Shown: positions 1 to 7,998, counted from the stretch's first letter. The stretch: 64,000 nt of DNA from Promethearchaeota archaeon (GCA_011364925.1 RDOA01000013.1:16205-80204); one strand, 5' to 3'. Program-made: numbers and translations. The notes: generated from the sequence alone by a model not told the origin.

Positions 1-927
1 GAAGAGATTGCCAGGAGGTTTTTATCTGGATTTCCTCCAGTTATTCAATTTCTTCTTAACCAAGGATATTTAGAATATCTTAATAAAGAAGAATTAGAAG
101 TGTTATTAGATGAGTTTGAGAATATTTTAGATAATCCTATATCAGATCTTCATGATGTCAAAAATTCAGCTATTCTTACAAATTTAACAGATTATTACTT
201 AAAACGAGGTTTGTACTATAATTTTGTAAGGTCAATCAAACTTGCTGCAAAAGAAACTTCGTTAGATAAAAGAACATTAAACAAACTCGGTGAAGCTTAC
301 ATTTTTTTAGAAAAATTCCATAAAGCAATTGATGTATTAAAAAAATGCATAGAACTCCCACCGTTTGACCCAAAACCATATTTGGAGCTCGCTTATATCT
401 ATGATGAGATTGGGGAATATGATAATGCTAAAGTTATGTGCAATACTGTTTTAAACTTTCACTATTATAATAAGATTGCCTGGATTAAACTAGGTGATAT
501 CTATATTCATAACAACGAATATGATAAAGCTATCGAAGCTTGTAACATTGCTTTAAGCATTGATGATCAAAATCCAATTCCATGGTGTACACTTGGTTCT
601 GCTTATTTCTATAAGGGAAAATATGAAAGAGCAATTGAATTGGTCAAAAATTCTATGGAAATCGATCCAAAATATGTAGATGGATGGAAAACTTTAGGAG
701 ATATTTACAGCACGATAAATGATCTTGACAATGCTATTGATGCCTATAGGACATTGACACTATTTCGCCCTACTCACATTGGCGCATGGTATGATCTAGC
801 GGAGATATACTTTAAAATGGAATTATATAACGAATCAATGAAAGCATGTAAAAAATGTTTAGAACTTGATTCGAAATTCGAGAAGGCATCAATACTTTTA
901 CAGAAATTAAAAGCCTTGAACATCTAA
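1..927 (+). CDS. TPR-repeat protein, 5' end cut by window edge
   Basis: The frame is open from base 1 through a possible GTG at 100, so the gene almost certainly begins left of the window and the visible part is about 308 residues. From about residue 70 it is built of 34-residue tetratricopeptide repeats, with the usual pattern of W/Y, G, Y, A and P positions (for example the AWIKLGDIY and PWCTLGSAYFYKGKYERAIE stretches). TPR arrays are protein-protein scaffolds. The partner cannot be read from sequence. The stop overlaps the 3' end of the opposing pstK gene by 21 bases, so the two are convergent. A second, shorter TPR gene lies at 37801-38397. Confidence 0.9.
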   Translation, partial: EEIARRFLSGFPPVIQFLLNQGYLEYLNKEELEVLLDEFENILDNPISDLHDVKNSAILTNLTDYYLKRGLYYNFVRSIKLAAKETSLDKRTLNKLGEAYIFLEKFHKAIDVLKKCIELPPFDPKPYLELAYIYDEIGEYDNAKVMCNTVLNFHYYNKIAWIKLGDIYIHNNEYDKAIEACNIALSIDDQNPIPWCTLGSAYFYKGKYERAIELVKNSMEIDPKYVDGWKTLGDIYSTINDLDNAIDAYRTLTLFRPTHIGAWYDLAEIYFKMELYNESMKACKKCLELDSKFEKASILLQKLKALNI

Positions 928-1701
928 ATTCTTTTTTAAAAACGCTTTAAAATCTTCCAGTATGATCTCTGAGTCAGAATTTTCGTATATTTTATTTTTT
1001 ATAAATGATTTTCTATAATCTAATATTTTTTTTTTGGATTTACGATATTTTGGATTACTTAGAAGTTCACCAACATATTTTCGTGTGATCACATCTAACA
1101 TCTCTCGAGTTGAGTTAGCGGTTTGGATTTGTAATGATTTATTACTTTTACTTTGTTTTTGAAGGATTGAAGCAATTTTATTGCTTAAATTCTCTGTAAA
1201 TTGAATAATATCCTCTTTTTCAGTGAGTTCATAGGTATCGAAAGGAGTATCCCATTTGTACTTATTGAATGTGTCAAATTTTTTGTATACTTTCTTAATG
1301 ACTTCATTTGGTATAGGTTTACCTCTTTCGTTGTTCCTTTTCAAACAAATGTCAAGAGGAGTTGAAATATGAATGATAAAGAATTTGATTTTTAAATCAT
1401 CAGCAATTGATTTTAAATCGTGTCGCATGCTTGAATAATAATTTAAATCGTCGCTAATAACGATATATCCTTTTAAAAGATTTTCTTTAACTAAGTCTAT
1501 GTTTTTTTCTCGTATTTGAGGTTCATTTCTATAATCAAAACTTTTAGGGAATGCGATATCTCTGATAGCGTCTGGATCGATAATTTTTACTTGTTTTTGA
1601 AAAGTCGACTCCAGTATTTCTTTTAACTTAATAGCAAAAGTAGTTTTTCCCGATGCAGGTAATCCTACTAAAATAATTAGAAAATTAGAGTTACTATTCA
1701 A
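907..1701 (-). CDS. pstK: O-phosphoseryl-tRNA(Sec) kinase (PSTK)
   Basis: The 264-residue protein starts with a P-loop, GLPASGKTT (residues 13-21). It continues with a DPDAIRD stretch and a lid-like segment LKRNNERGKPIPNEVIKKV followed by a W-D-x-P element, the arrangement of the archaeal/eukaryotic PSTK family. PSTK phosphorylates Ser-tRNA(Sec) so that SepSecS can make Sec-tRNA(Sec). The C-terminal ~100 residues would be the tRNA-binding part. The start is TTG at 1701; a GAGG motif six bases before it, inside the preceding GIY-YIG gene, supports it. The two genes overlap by 8 bases and are probably co-transcribed. No other selenocysteine gene is visible here. A related P-loop tRNA-modification kinase (Kti12-like) is the main alternative. 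Confidence 0.8.
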   Translation of the reverse strand: MNSNSNFLIILVGLPASGKTTFAIKLKEILESTFQKQVKIIDPDAIRDIAFPKSFDYRNEPQIREKNIDLVKENLLKGYIVISDDLNYYSSMRHDLKSIADDLKIKFFIIHISTPLDICLKRNNERGKPIPNEVIKKVYKKFDTFNKYKWDTPFDTYELTEKEDIIQFTENLSNKIASILQKQSKSNKSLQIQTANSTREMLDVITRKYVGELLSNPKYRKSKKKILDYRKSFIKNKIYENSDSEIILEDFKAFLKKNLDVQGF

Positions 1702-1975
1702 TTAGATCCTCTTTATTAAATGTTTTTATCAGTTGAATTTTTTGTTTTCTCGTAAAAGTTTTAATCTCCATCTCTCTTTTCATGGCATCGCTTCTTTCAG
1801 AAAAGGTCTCAAAATACTTAAGCGAAATATTTTTCTTGCCCCGACAAAATCTAGCACCAGTTCCATTTTTGTGCTCTTCTAATCTTCTAAGAAGGTTATT
1901 AGTATATCCTGTATAGAATCGTTTTTTATTATTTTTCGCTATTGTTTCTAAAATATAGACGTAAAAAAGTGACAT
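1694..1975 (-). CDS. GIY-YIG nuclease-domain protein
   Basis: A 93-residue protein with the GIY-YIG core: FYVYILE near the N-terminus, then FYTGYTNNLLRRLEEHKNG with the conserved Arg and His, and a later E-M-E-I-K segment. Its length and layout match the single-domain UPF0213/YhbQ family, whose members are small nuclease-fold proteins of poorly known function in DNA maintenance. The ATG start at 1975 is the first in frame. It overlaps and precedes pstK, but there is no evident functional link between them. Confidence 0.88.
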   Translation of the reverse strand: MSLFYVYILETIAKNNKKRFYTGYTNNLLRRLEEHKNGTGARFCRGKKNISLKYFETFSERSDAMKREMEIKTFTRKQKIQLIKTFNKEDLIE

Positions 1976-2241
1976 GCCAGAATCACTATTAATTAGATCT
2001 GTTTTCTTTTATTTATTTTTAATGGCAAATACTTAACCAAATACTTTCTACTGTTATATTTAGAGAGAAAAGTGTTCCTCTGAAATATATTATGTTTGTT
2101 ATCTTAAACAATTAAAAATTAAATTTATTAATAAAAACTTTTATAATTTTTAAAGGAAGATTTAGGTTTTTCTGGTGAGTTACTTTTCCTCTCGGTATAT
2201 GTCTAATTAAGTGGGATGAGGTTCTTGGTGGAAACATCCAC

Positions 2242-2823
2242 ATGAAGTTTCCGGAAGATTTAGATGTTCCAGATAATGTCGTTCAACAAATACAAATATC
2301 ACACAATTTTGTTGAGTCGTATATTACTATCGAAGAAAAAGATTGGAACTCAATTTCTTACTATAATGAAAATAAAGAAATTATCATCGTTATGGTTTTA
2401 GATAAATATGACGATAGCTCTGATTACACAGGTATTTTAGATGAATTTAAGAAAAAACTTGAATTAGATTTAACCGATTCAAAACTTAAAGAGCAACTGG
2501 AACAAATCTACAACCTTTCTTTACCTAAAGTATTTAGAACTCGAGACGAAGTAATAGGAAAACTAAGTAATGAAGTAGCTCAATTAAAGACATCAGATTA
2601 CGATTTAAAAAAAAGATTTGAGAAAATCTCAGAATCAGATCACCTTAAAGTTAAAAGTAAAATCCAATTCTTACTAGCTATTAATAATGAAATGGGGTAC
2701 AAAGAGTTAAAAGATTCCATTAATACCAGTAAAAGCTGGTTAGATACTGTGTTAAAAACCCTTTCTGAAAATAAAATCATCAGTTATAATAGTAAAAACG
2801 ATTCTTATTACCTTAATGTATAA
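2242..2823 (+). CDS. Hypothetical protein with C-terminal winged helix
   Basis: I do not recognise the family. The 193-residue protein has a beta-rich N-terminal part (residues 15-55), a charged helical middle (75-130) likely to form a coiled coil, and a C-terminal segment (about 132-193). That segment reads as a winged helix-turn-helix: a helix with LLAINNEMGYKEL, a recognition-like helix TSKSWLDTVLKTL, and a wing KIISYNSKNDSYYL. This suggests a DNA-binding or protein-interaction role. Just before the ATG there is a short hairpin-capable stretch (GTGG/CCAC) that could affect initiation. It stands alone between intergenic regions. Confidence 0.7.
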   Translation: MKFPEDLDVPDNVVQQIQISHNFVESYITIEEKDWNSISYYNENKEIIIVMVLDKYDDSSDYTGILDEFKKKLELDLTDSKLKEQLEQIYNLSLPKVFRTRDEVIGKLSNEVAQLKTSDYDLKKRFEKISESDHLKVKSKIQFLLAINNEMGYKELKDSINTSKSWLDTVLKTLSENKIISYNSKNDSYYLNV

Positions 2824-2924
2824 ATATGTTGAAATGCCTTTTTATAAAGAATTAGATTATTAAAAAGGCTACTATTCTATCTATCATACCATAAATTTAC
2901 TTTTTCAAATAGTTTTAATCAATT

Positions 2925-4058
2925 ATGAATCTTTCAGACGAAGAAGAGCAAGAAGTTTTAAAAGTAATGAGATCTCAGATGTTAACATTACTCCATGGAG
3001 AGTATGTTAAGAAGTTTGAGGAAGAATTCGCCCATTATATTGGAGTAAAACATGCCATTGCTGTGAATACTGGAACGGCAGCACTTCATATAGCAATAGC
3101 AGCGTTAGATATCGGTCCAGGAGATGAAGTTATAGTTCCACCATTTACTTTTATCGCTTCTGCTAGTTCTATCCTGCATAATAACGCAATTCCTATCTTT
3201 GCAGATATTGACGATAAATCCTACACTTTAGATCCAAATTCTGTCAGAGAAAAAATAACTGACAAAACTAAAGCAATAATTCCCGTCCATTTGGCTGGAA
3301 TTGGAGCAGACACGAAAGCTCTTACTGAAATCGCTGAAAAAAAAGGGTTATTCATTATAGAGGATGCAGCACAATCTATAGGAACAAAATGTTATAACAA
3401 AAAAGTTGGAGCTATGGGTCATCTTGGATGTTTTAGTTTTTATCCTTCAAAAAACATGACTACAGGAGAAGGGGGTATGATCACTACCAACGATGATTTA
3501 CTAGCTGAACAATGTCGATTAATAAGGCACCACGGTGAACCTGAATGGTATGTATATAATAGATTAGGTTATAACTATAGAATGACTGAAATCCAAGGGG
3601 CAATTGGGAGAGTACAGTTAAAAAAAATAAACGATTTCATTGAAGTAAGAAATCAAAATGCCCAGTATTTAACAAAAGCCACTTTAGATATCCCTGGAAT
3701 CGAACCACCCTTTGTACCTGACTATTGTGAACCCGCGTTTAATTACTGGATTGGGCGCATCAATCCAGACATATTAGGTTTGACGAAACCTCAATTTCTA
3801 AAGGTTTTTCCTCGAAGTAAAGTGTTATATCCAAAACCTCTTTATGAAACCAAAATATTTCAAGAAAAAATAGCGTATTCAAAAGGTTGTCCTTGGTCGT
3901 GCCCTTACTATGGGAAAAAGATCGATTACACAAAAATAAAATTACCAGTCGTAGAAAAAGTTACACAAGAAATATTCGCTTTAGACATCCATCCAAAAGT
4001 TACGAAAGAGATTCTTGACGAAAATATTGAAATCATGAGAAATTTATCAAAAGAATAA
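2925..4058 (+). CDS. DegT/DnrJ/EryC1-family PLP aminotransferase
   Basis: A 377-residue sugar aminotransferase-type protein. It has NTGTAALHIAIAAL (PLP phosphate binding), VPPFTFIASAS, the IIEDAAQSIG stretch with the cofactor-binding Asp, and SFYPSKNMTTGEGG, where Lys176 is the expected Schiff-base lysine. The N-R-x-T-E-I-Q-G-A-I-G motif follows. The family transfers amino groups to keto-sugars or keto-cyclitols, usually for nucleotide-sugar or glycan synthesis. The N-terminus starts directly at the usual SxEE helix, so it is slightly short. Acylphosphatase follows 12 bases downstream. A second paralogue is at 15326-16540. The substrate cannot be told from the sequence. Confidence 0.9.
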   Translation: MNLSDEEEQEVLKVMRSQMLTLLHGEYVKKFEEEFAHYIGVKHAIAVNTGTAALHIAIAALDIGPGDEVIVPPFTFIASASSILHNNAIPIFADIDDKSYTLDPNSVREKITDKTKAIIPVHLAGIGADTKALTEIAEKKGLFIIEDAAQSIGTKCYNKKVGAMGHLGCFSFYPSKNMTTGEGGMITTNDDLLAEQCRLIRHHGEPEWYVYNRLGYNYRMTEIQGAIGRVQLKKINDFIEVRNQNAQYLTKATLDIPGIEPPFVPDYCEPAFNYWIGRINPDILGLTKPQFLKVFPRSKVLYPKPLYETKIFQEKIAYSKGCPWSCPYYGKKIDYTKIKLPVVEKVTQEIFALDIHPKVTKEILDENIEIMRNLSKE

Positions 4059-4070
4059 TCATTGGCATTT

Positions 4071-4343
4071 ATGAAAAGAATTATTATCCATGTGTATGGG
4101 CTTGTGCAAGGAGTATTTTTCCGATATACCACACGTAAAATTGCTCGGAACTTAGGAATAACGGGCATTGTTAAGAATTTACCCGATGGTAGTGTCTATA
4201 TTGAAGCTGAAGGTCCAGAAGATAAGCTAATAGAATTAATAAGGTTCGCTAAGAAAGGTCCAAAAGCCGCTAATGTCGAATTAGTTGAATTTGAATACAA
4301 GGAACCTCAGTATAAATTCAAAGGTTTCGAATACTCTTTTTAG
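4071..4343 (+). CDS. Acylphosphatase
   Basis: A compact protein of about 90 residues with the acylphosphatase signature GLVQGVFFRY, which holds the catalytic Arg, and GxVKNLPDGSVYIEAEG with the catalytic Asn. It hydrolyses acyl phosphates in the cytosol. An upstream in-frame TTG exists at 4062, but the ATG at 4071 gives the normal family N-terminus and is preferred. It lies 12 bases after the aminotransferase and is probably co-transcribed with it. Full length, nothing missing. Confidence 0.92.
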   Translation: MKRIIIHVYGLVQGVFFRYTTRKIARNLGITGIVKNLPDGSVYIEAEGPEDKLIELIRFAKKGPKAANVELVEFEYKEPQYKFKGFEYSF

Positions 4344-4394
4344 CTTTAGCGTTTTGGTATTGTGTATGCTCTAGGTATTATCTAAATATTATTC

Positions 4395-4781
4395 ATGATG
4401 ATAAATAATATTCTAATATTAATGATTATGTCATTATCATTAAAGAGGAATAAATTCCTTCAATTATTTGAAACTATTAACAATAAGAGCGTTAAATATC
4501 GAGGTCCTTTAATTTTAAGAATATTCGGCTTAATGAATGAACTAGAATTATCTAATGAGAATCGGTATATACTCTGTAATTTTATAGATCAAAATAGTGA
4601 TACATTCAATCTTAAAAAAGATATATACGATATTAGTAACGATGTATCTTTAAATCAACTGTTTCTCTTCGCGTATAGCAAGGCTAGAATAAATAACTTA
4701 ATTCCGAACTTATATTCCGAATATATTAATAGTGTTAACGCGCTCTCGCAAAAAATAGAGATTCAGACTATACTTTCATAA
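4395..4781 (+). CDS. Hypothetical protein, small, Asn-rich, helical
   Basis: A 128-residue predicted protein of unknown family. The first 16 residues are hydrophobic (Ile/Leu/Met-rich) and could be a membrane segment or an over-extended start. A later ATG (about residue 13) would remove much of this. The rest is helical, rich in Asn, Leu and Ser, with no cysteine pair or recognisable catalytic motif. It lies between the acylphosphatase and a GTPase on the same strand, with no overlap to either. It could be lineage-specific. Coding status rests on ORF length and plausible composition alone. Confidence 0.5.
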   Translation: MMINNILILMIMSLSLKRNKFLQLFETINNKSVKYRGPLILRIFGLMNELELSNENRYILCNFIDQNSDTFNLKKDIYDISNDVSLNQLFLFAYSKARINNLIPNLYSEYINSVNALSQKIEIQTILS

Positions 4782-4884
4782 GTCATAACTTTAGGAAGTG
4801 GGAATTCATTTTAAAAAAATTATTCAAAATTTATTCATAGTTTCGACATCAAAATGATTAATAAGGATAATTATTATTATGAAA

Positions 4885-4905
4885 ATATAAAATATCATTT
4901 TATAT
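4885..4905. promoter_or_regulatory. 21-bp palindrome with TATA-like core before GTPase gene
   Basis: Bases 4885-4893 (ATATAAAAT) and 4897-4905 (ATTTTATAT) form a perfect 9-bp inverted repeat with a 3-base spacer, ending 11 bases before the ATG at 4917. It may be the promoter TATA element, an operator overlapping it, or both. Its nearness to the ATG is close for a TATA box unless the transcript is leaderless or starts inside the gene. Confidence 0.4.
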
Positions 4906-4916
4906 GGTGAATTGGT

Positions 4917-5441
4917 ATGACCGTTGATTCTAACTATATTATAAAAATTTGCCTTCTCGGAGAAGCAAATGTCGGAAAAACCTCTTTAGTGTATCGTTAT
5001 ATTGAAAACAAGTTTAGGGGGAATTATAAAAGTACCTTGGGGGTAAACTTATTAAAGAAAGATATGCACTTGGAGGAGTATGGAAACGTATCTGCGCAAA
5101 TTTGGGATCTTGGAGGCCAAGAAAGTTTTCGAAGCCTTCGAAAGCTATATCTAGAAGGTGCAAATGGAGCTTTAATAATATATGATTGTACTAATAGAAG
5201 TAGTTTTGAGAAACTCGAGGACTGGATAAACGACTTCAAGGATGCAAGGGGAGATGAGCCTTTACTACTAATCGGAAACAAAACCGATTTGATAGACACT
5301 ATAAAAGTTCAAGAAAGCGAAGGTATCGACCTTGCGAAAAAATTTAACATGAAATTCGTTCCTACTTCCGCTAAGACGGGTTCAAATGTTGAAGACGCTT
5401 TTATCGGAATCATTAAAAAAGTGTTGGAAAAGAAAGTATGA
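4917..5441 (+). CDS. Ras/Rab-like small GTPase (WDLGGQE type)
   Basis: A 174-residue single-domain GTPase. G1 is GEANVGKTS (from residue 15), G2 Thr lies in the KSTLGV stretch, G3 is WDLGGQE, G4 is NKTD and G5 is TSAKT. The order and length match the Ras/Rab fold. Switch II has GG where Rab has AG, the Arf/Gtr-like form, but the catalytic Gln is kept. There is no C-terminal cysteine for prenylation and no N-terminal myristoylation Gly. Asgard genomes encode many such GTPases, and the partner is unknown. It sits alone, 11 bases after a TATA-like palindrome. Confidence 0.93.
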   Translation: MTVDSNYIIKICLLGEANVGKTSLVYRYIENKFRGNYKSTLGVNLLKKDMHLEEYGNVSAQIWDLGGQESFRSLRKLYLEGANGALIIYDCTNRSSFEKLEDWINDFKDARGDEPLLLIGNKTDLIDTIKVQESEGIDLAKKFNMKFVPTSAKTGSNVEDAFIGIIKKVLEKKV

Positions 5442-5473
5442 ATTAGCTTTCAATATTTCACCCCTTAAAAAGG

Positions 5474-5570
5474 TTATAAATGTGAAAATGTAAAAAATAA
5501 AAATTAATGGCATTCATTTATAAATGCCTTTATAAATAAAAAATCATTTATAAAGAAATATCATTTTCAC
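5474..5570 (+). promoter_or_regulatory. Multi-TATA upstream region of the TBP gene
   Basis: At least four TATA-like elements are packed upstream of the TBP gene: TTATAAA at 5474-5480, the perfect palindrome CATTTATAAATG at 5515-5526, TTTATAAATAAA at 5529-5540, and CATTTATAAAG at 5545-5555. They are flanked by an exact 9-base inverted pair: GTGAAAATG at 5482-5490 and CATTTTCAC at 5562-5570. The arrangement suggests that TBP acts on its own promoter. It is inferred from sequence only. Confidence 0.5.
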
Positions 5571-5625
5571 AAGAAATTAATTTTTCTTAATTAGTTCAAA
5601 TCATATTTATTAAGATTGATGTAAG

Positions 5626-6285
5626 ATGGCAGAAGAAGAAGAAGATTTTGATGAAGATTTCGAAGAAGAGGAAGAAGAAGAAGGCGAGGAAGAAGAAGGA
5701 TTAGACTACAAGATTGAAAATGTTGTAGCGACTGTTGTCGTCGAAATCACAGAAAAAATCGATTTAAATCAAATTGCTCGCAAGCACGCAGATGTTGAAT
5801 ATAATCCTGAAAGATTTCCAGGATTAGTTATGAGAATTGAGAAACCTAAAGCAACCATTTTAATTTTCTCAACAGGGAAGATGGTAGTTACTGGGTTACG
5901 AAAAGCTTCAGAAGCAGAAAGGGTCGTAGATAAAGTTGTGAAGAATATTAGAAAAGCGGGGATTAAAGTTTCCAATCCTGAAATCACTATTCAAAATATC
6001 GTAGCTAGTGGTGATCTCCATACAAATATAGATTTAAACATGGCGGCTATAGTTATGGAATATGCTATGTATGAACCAGAAGTTTTTCCTGGATTGATCT
6101 ATAGAATGCAAGATCCTAAGACAGTATTTTTAATATTCAGTACGGGAAGGATAGTTTGTACTGGAGCAAAACAAAAAGAAATTGTTAAAGAGGCTGTAAG
6201 TAAATTAAATATACAAGTACGGGAATTAGGTGTCGCTAAAAAGGAACTTGGCGATACTGATTACCAAGATATTACTTTCATTTAA
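5626..6285 (+). CDS. tbp: TATA-box-binding protein with acidic N-terminal tail
   Basis: A 219-residue TBP. Residues 28-205 hold the two direct ~90-residue repeats of the saddle fold, each with an FPGL(V/I) turn followed by an L-I-F-S-T-G-(K/R)-x-V-x-T-G strand, the DNA-intercalating and minor-groove surface. The first ~26 residues are almost purely Glu/Asp. Archaeal TBPs commonly carry an acidic tail at the C-terminus, so this N-terminal placement is unusual. It acts with TFB at promoters. The ATG at 5626 is the natural start. The upstream region holds several TATA elements, suggesting self-regulation. Confidence 0.97.
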   Translation: MAEEEEDFDEDFEEEEEEEGEEEEGLDYKIENVVATVVVEITEKIDLNQIARKHADVEYNPERFPGLVMRIEKPKATILIFSTGKMVVTGLRKASEAERVVDKVVKNIRKAGIKVSNPEITIQNIVASGDLHTNIDLNMAAIVMEYAMYEPEVFPGLIYRMQDPKTVFLIFSTGRIVCTGAKQKEIVKEAVSKLNIQVRELGVAKKELGDTDYQDITFI

Positions 6286-6425
6286 TTTATTTTATTTTTT
6301 TAAATTTACAGAATGATAGCATATTAAGGATTTATAAGTAAAAATTTAGTAGTTTTTGAATTTAGACTACCTATCAATTCAATTTAGCACAAATTTTCTT
6401 CGTTTAAGTGATATTTAATTTTTTA

Positions 6426-6905
6426 TTAATCTTGCTGAAATACAATCATAAACTCGCAATAACTCTTACCTGATTGTAAGCTACATTCTACTTCTTGTGC
6501 AAAACAATGTATGTTAGTCATTTTCTCGACTATACCTGCCAGAAGTCCCGCTTCGAAGGAACAAAAACTTCCTTCAGTTTTAATTCCTTTATTGATAAGA
6601 TCTTTTATTGAAGAATGGCCTTTAAGTCTCAACTGAACTATTTCTTCTGAACTCTCCGTTATTTCAACATCTCCAATGTTAAATTCAGCGATTTTCTCTT
6701 TAATCGCATTAGGTATCGTAGTAACATCACCAATCGGCTTAACATTCAAATGAGTCCCTAACTCGTGCCCTAAATAGTAAAATATAGCTTCCAACTGGTG
6801 ACCGAGAGCTAATAAAGCTCCCACCTTCATATCTCCAATCTCTTTTCCCTCTTTTAAATGGTTTCTCATTTGTACTAAAATTTTTGATAGTAATTGTCGA
6901 TCCAT
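6426..6905 (-). CDS. V4R-domain protein (TRAPP/Bet3-like fold)
   Basis: About 159 residues. The C-terminal half has the V4R signature: G-S-F-C-S-F-E-A-G-L-L-A-G followed by C-x-E-V-E-C-S-L-Q-S-G-K-S-Y-C-E-F. V4R domains bind small hydrophobic ligands and share the fold of eukaryotic TRAPP subunits of the Bet3 group. The N-terminal part is helical. A GTG three codons upstream (6914) is possible, but the ATG at 6905 has a purine-rich GAGAG stretch before it. It lies immediately downstream of the thioredoxin gene on the same strand, with a GTPase just beyond, so the three may be one transcript. Confidence 0.85.
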   Translation of the reverse strand: MDRQLLSKILVQMRNHLKEGKEIGDMKVGALLALGHQLEAIFYYLGHELGTHLNVKPIGDVTTIPNAIKEKIAEFNIGDVEITESSEEIVQLRLKGHSSIKDLINKGIKTEGSFCSFEAGLLAGIVEKMTNIHCFAQEVECSLQSGKSYCEFMIVFQQD

Positions 6906-6932
6906 TTTTTTCACTCTCTTATTTTAAATTTA

Positions 6933-7236
6933 CTAAATTTTTACGGAGGAAATAAACCCATATAAAATAGCGTCAATGATATCTTCCTCCTGAATATTGA
7001 CGCTTAATCTTCTATCCGCTACAATAATCGTTGGTAATGATGTAATTTTATATTCTTTTGTTAATTGGTAGTTTTTTTCTACATCTATTTTTTCAACATA
7101 TAATTTCTTTCCAAACATTGAAATATTTATTCTCTTTAGCATTTCTTCGATCGGTAAGCAAGGTCCACAATGAGACGATGAAAAGAATAAAACTTTCGGA
7201 TAATCTTTCTGTAGCTTTTCGAACTTAAATCACCAT
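6933..7236 (-). CDS. Thioredoxin-like protein (CGPC), start disrupted
   Basis: The in-frame ATG at 7142 would give a 69-residue piece lacking the active site. The same frame reads upstream through CGPC, preceded by KVLFFSSSH, then the usual thioredoxin beta-alpha pattern and the cis-Pro motif SLPT, giving an almost complete thioredoxin/glutaredoxin-like fold of ~98 residues. No ATG, GTG or TTG precedes CGPC in this frame before a stop at 7230-7232. An ATG at 7234-7236 would join if one base in the TTT run near 7228-7230 were absent. It is therefore either a recent frameshift, an assembly error, or an unusual initiation. It encodes a dithiol oxidoreductase. Confidence 0.72.
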
Positions 7237-7265
7237 TAAATACTAAGAGATTAATTAATTATGTT

Positions 7266-7814
7266 TTATTGATCTTTATATTTCTCGTAAAGATTTTTAA
7301 TGATAGCTTGGAATGCTTCATACACGCCGCTTCCCGTTTTTGCGCTAGTTTTATAGTACCCTAGAAAATGTCTTTTATCAACTATTTCCTTTATCTTTTC
7401 ACTTTCGATGGAATGTTCGCTAATTAGATCGATCTTATTGCCGAATAATATAATAGGAATATTTCCACAATACTTTTTAATATCTTCGTGCCAATTCAAG
7501 ATATGATTAAAACTCTTCTCAAGTTCATTTGGTGCGTGTGAAAAAACTATAATAGCAGCTTTACTACCCTTGTAAAATGTAGGTCTCATAAATGAAAATT
7601 CTGCTTGGCCAGCAATATCCCAAAAAAATAATTTGACTGTGTTTCCTTCAATTTTTTCGTCGTATTTAGAGAATTGTGCTCCTAACGTTTTAATATACTC
7701 CTTTTTAAAACTTCCTTTAGTATATTTTTTAATTAAGGATGTTTTACCTACACCACCGTCTCCAATTACAGTAATTTTGAATACAAAATCCTTCCGTTCG
7801 TCCTCATCACTCAT
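7266..7814 (-). CDS. Rab-like small GTPase
   Basis: A 182-residue GTPase with G1 GDGGVGKTS (from residue 18), a Thr in IKTLG as G2, G3 WDIAGQAEF, G4 GNKIDL and G5 TSAKTG. Of the three GTPases in the window this is the most classical Rab/Ras type: the catalytic Gln and the N-K-x-D are intact. A short acidic N-terminal tail (DEDE) precedes the domain. There is no C-terminal prenylation cysteine. It is the first gene of a minus-strand run followed by the thioredoxin-like and V4R genes, a suggestive GTPase plus TRAPP-fold pairing, though nothing proves interaction. Confidence 0.94.
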   Translation of the reverse strand: MSDEDERKDFVFKITVIGDGGVGKTSLIKKYTKGSFKKEYIKTLGAQFSKYDEKIEGNTVKLFFWDIAGQAEFSFMRPTFYKGSKAAIIVFSHAPNELEKSFNHILNWHEDIKKYCGNIPIILFGNKIDLISEHSIESEKIKEIVDKRHFLGYYKTSAKTGSGVYEAFQAIIKNLYEKYKDQ

Positions 7815-7998
7815 AAAATCACATTATAGTTTTTATTCAATATCTATTTACGGTCTCTTATACATCTTTAAAATATAAATTATAAATATTATTTTTTATT
7901 TATATTGCTTTTTATTATTAAATAGTTTGCTTTAAATCTTCAAGATTTTTAGTATATTAACCAGATAAATGTAATTTCCATAGGGTAATAGAATCATC

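Noticed and set aside
3926..4168. Minus-strand ORF across the aminotransferase and acylphosphatase junction
   Set aside because: It overlaps two well-supported genes and has no recognisable motif.
7227..7235. In-frame TGA at 7230-7232 of the thioredoxin as a selenocysteine codon
   Set aside because: One codon further upstream the frame hits TAA, so readthrough would not reach a start codon; a frameshift explains it better.
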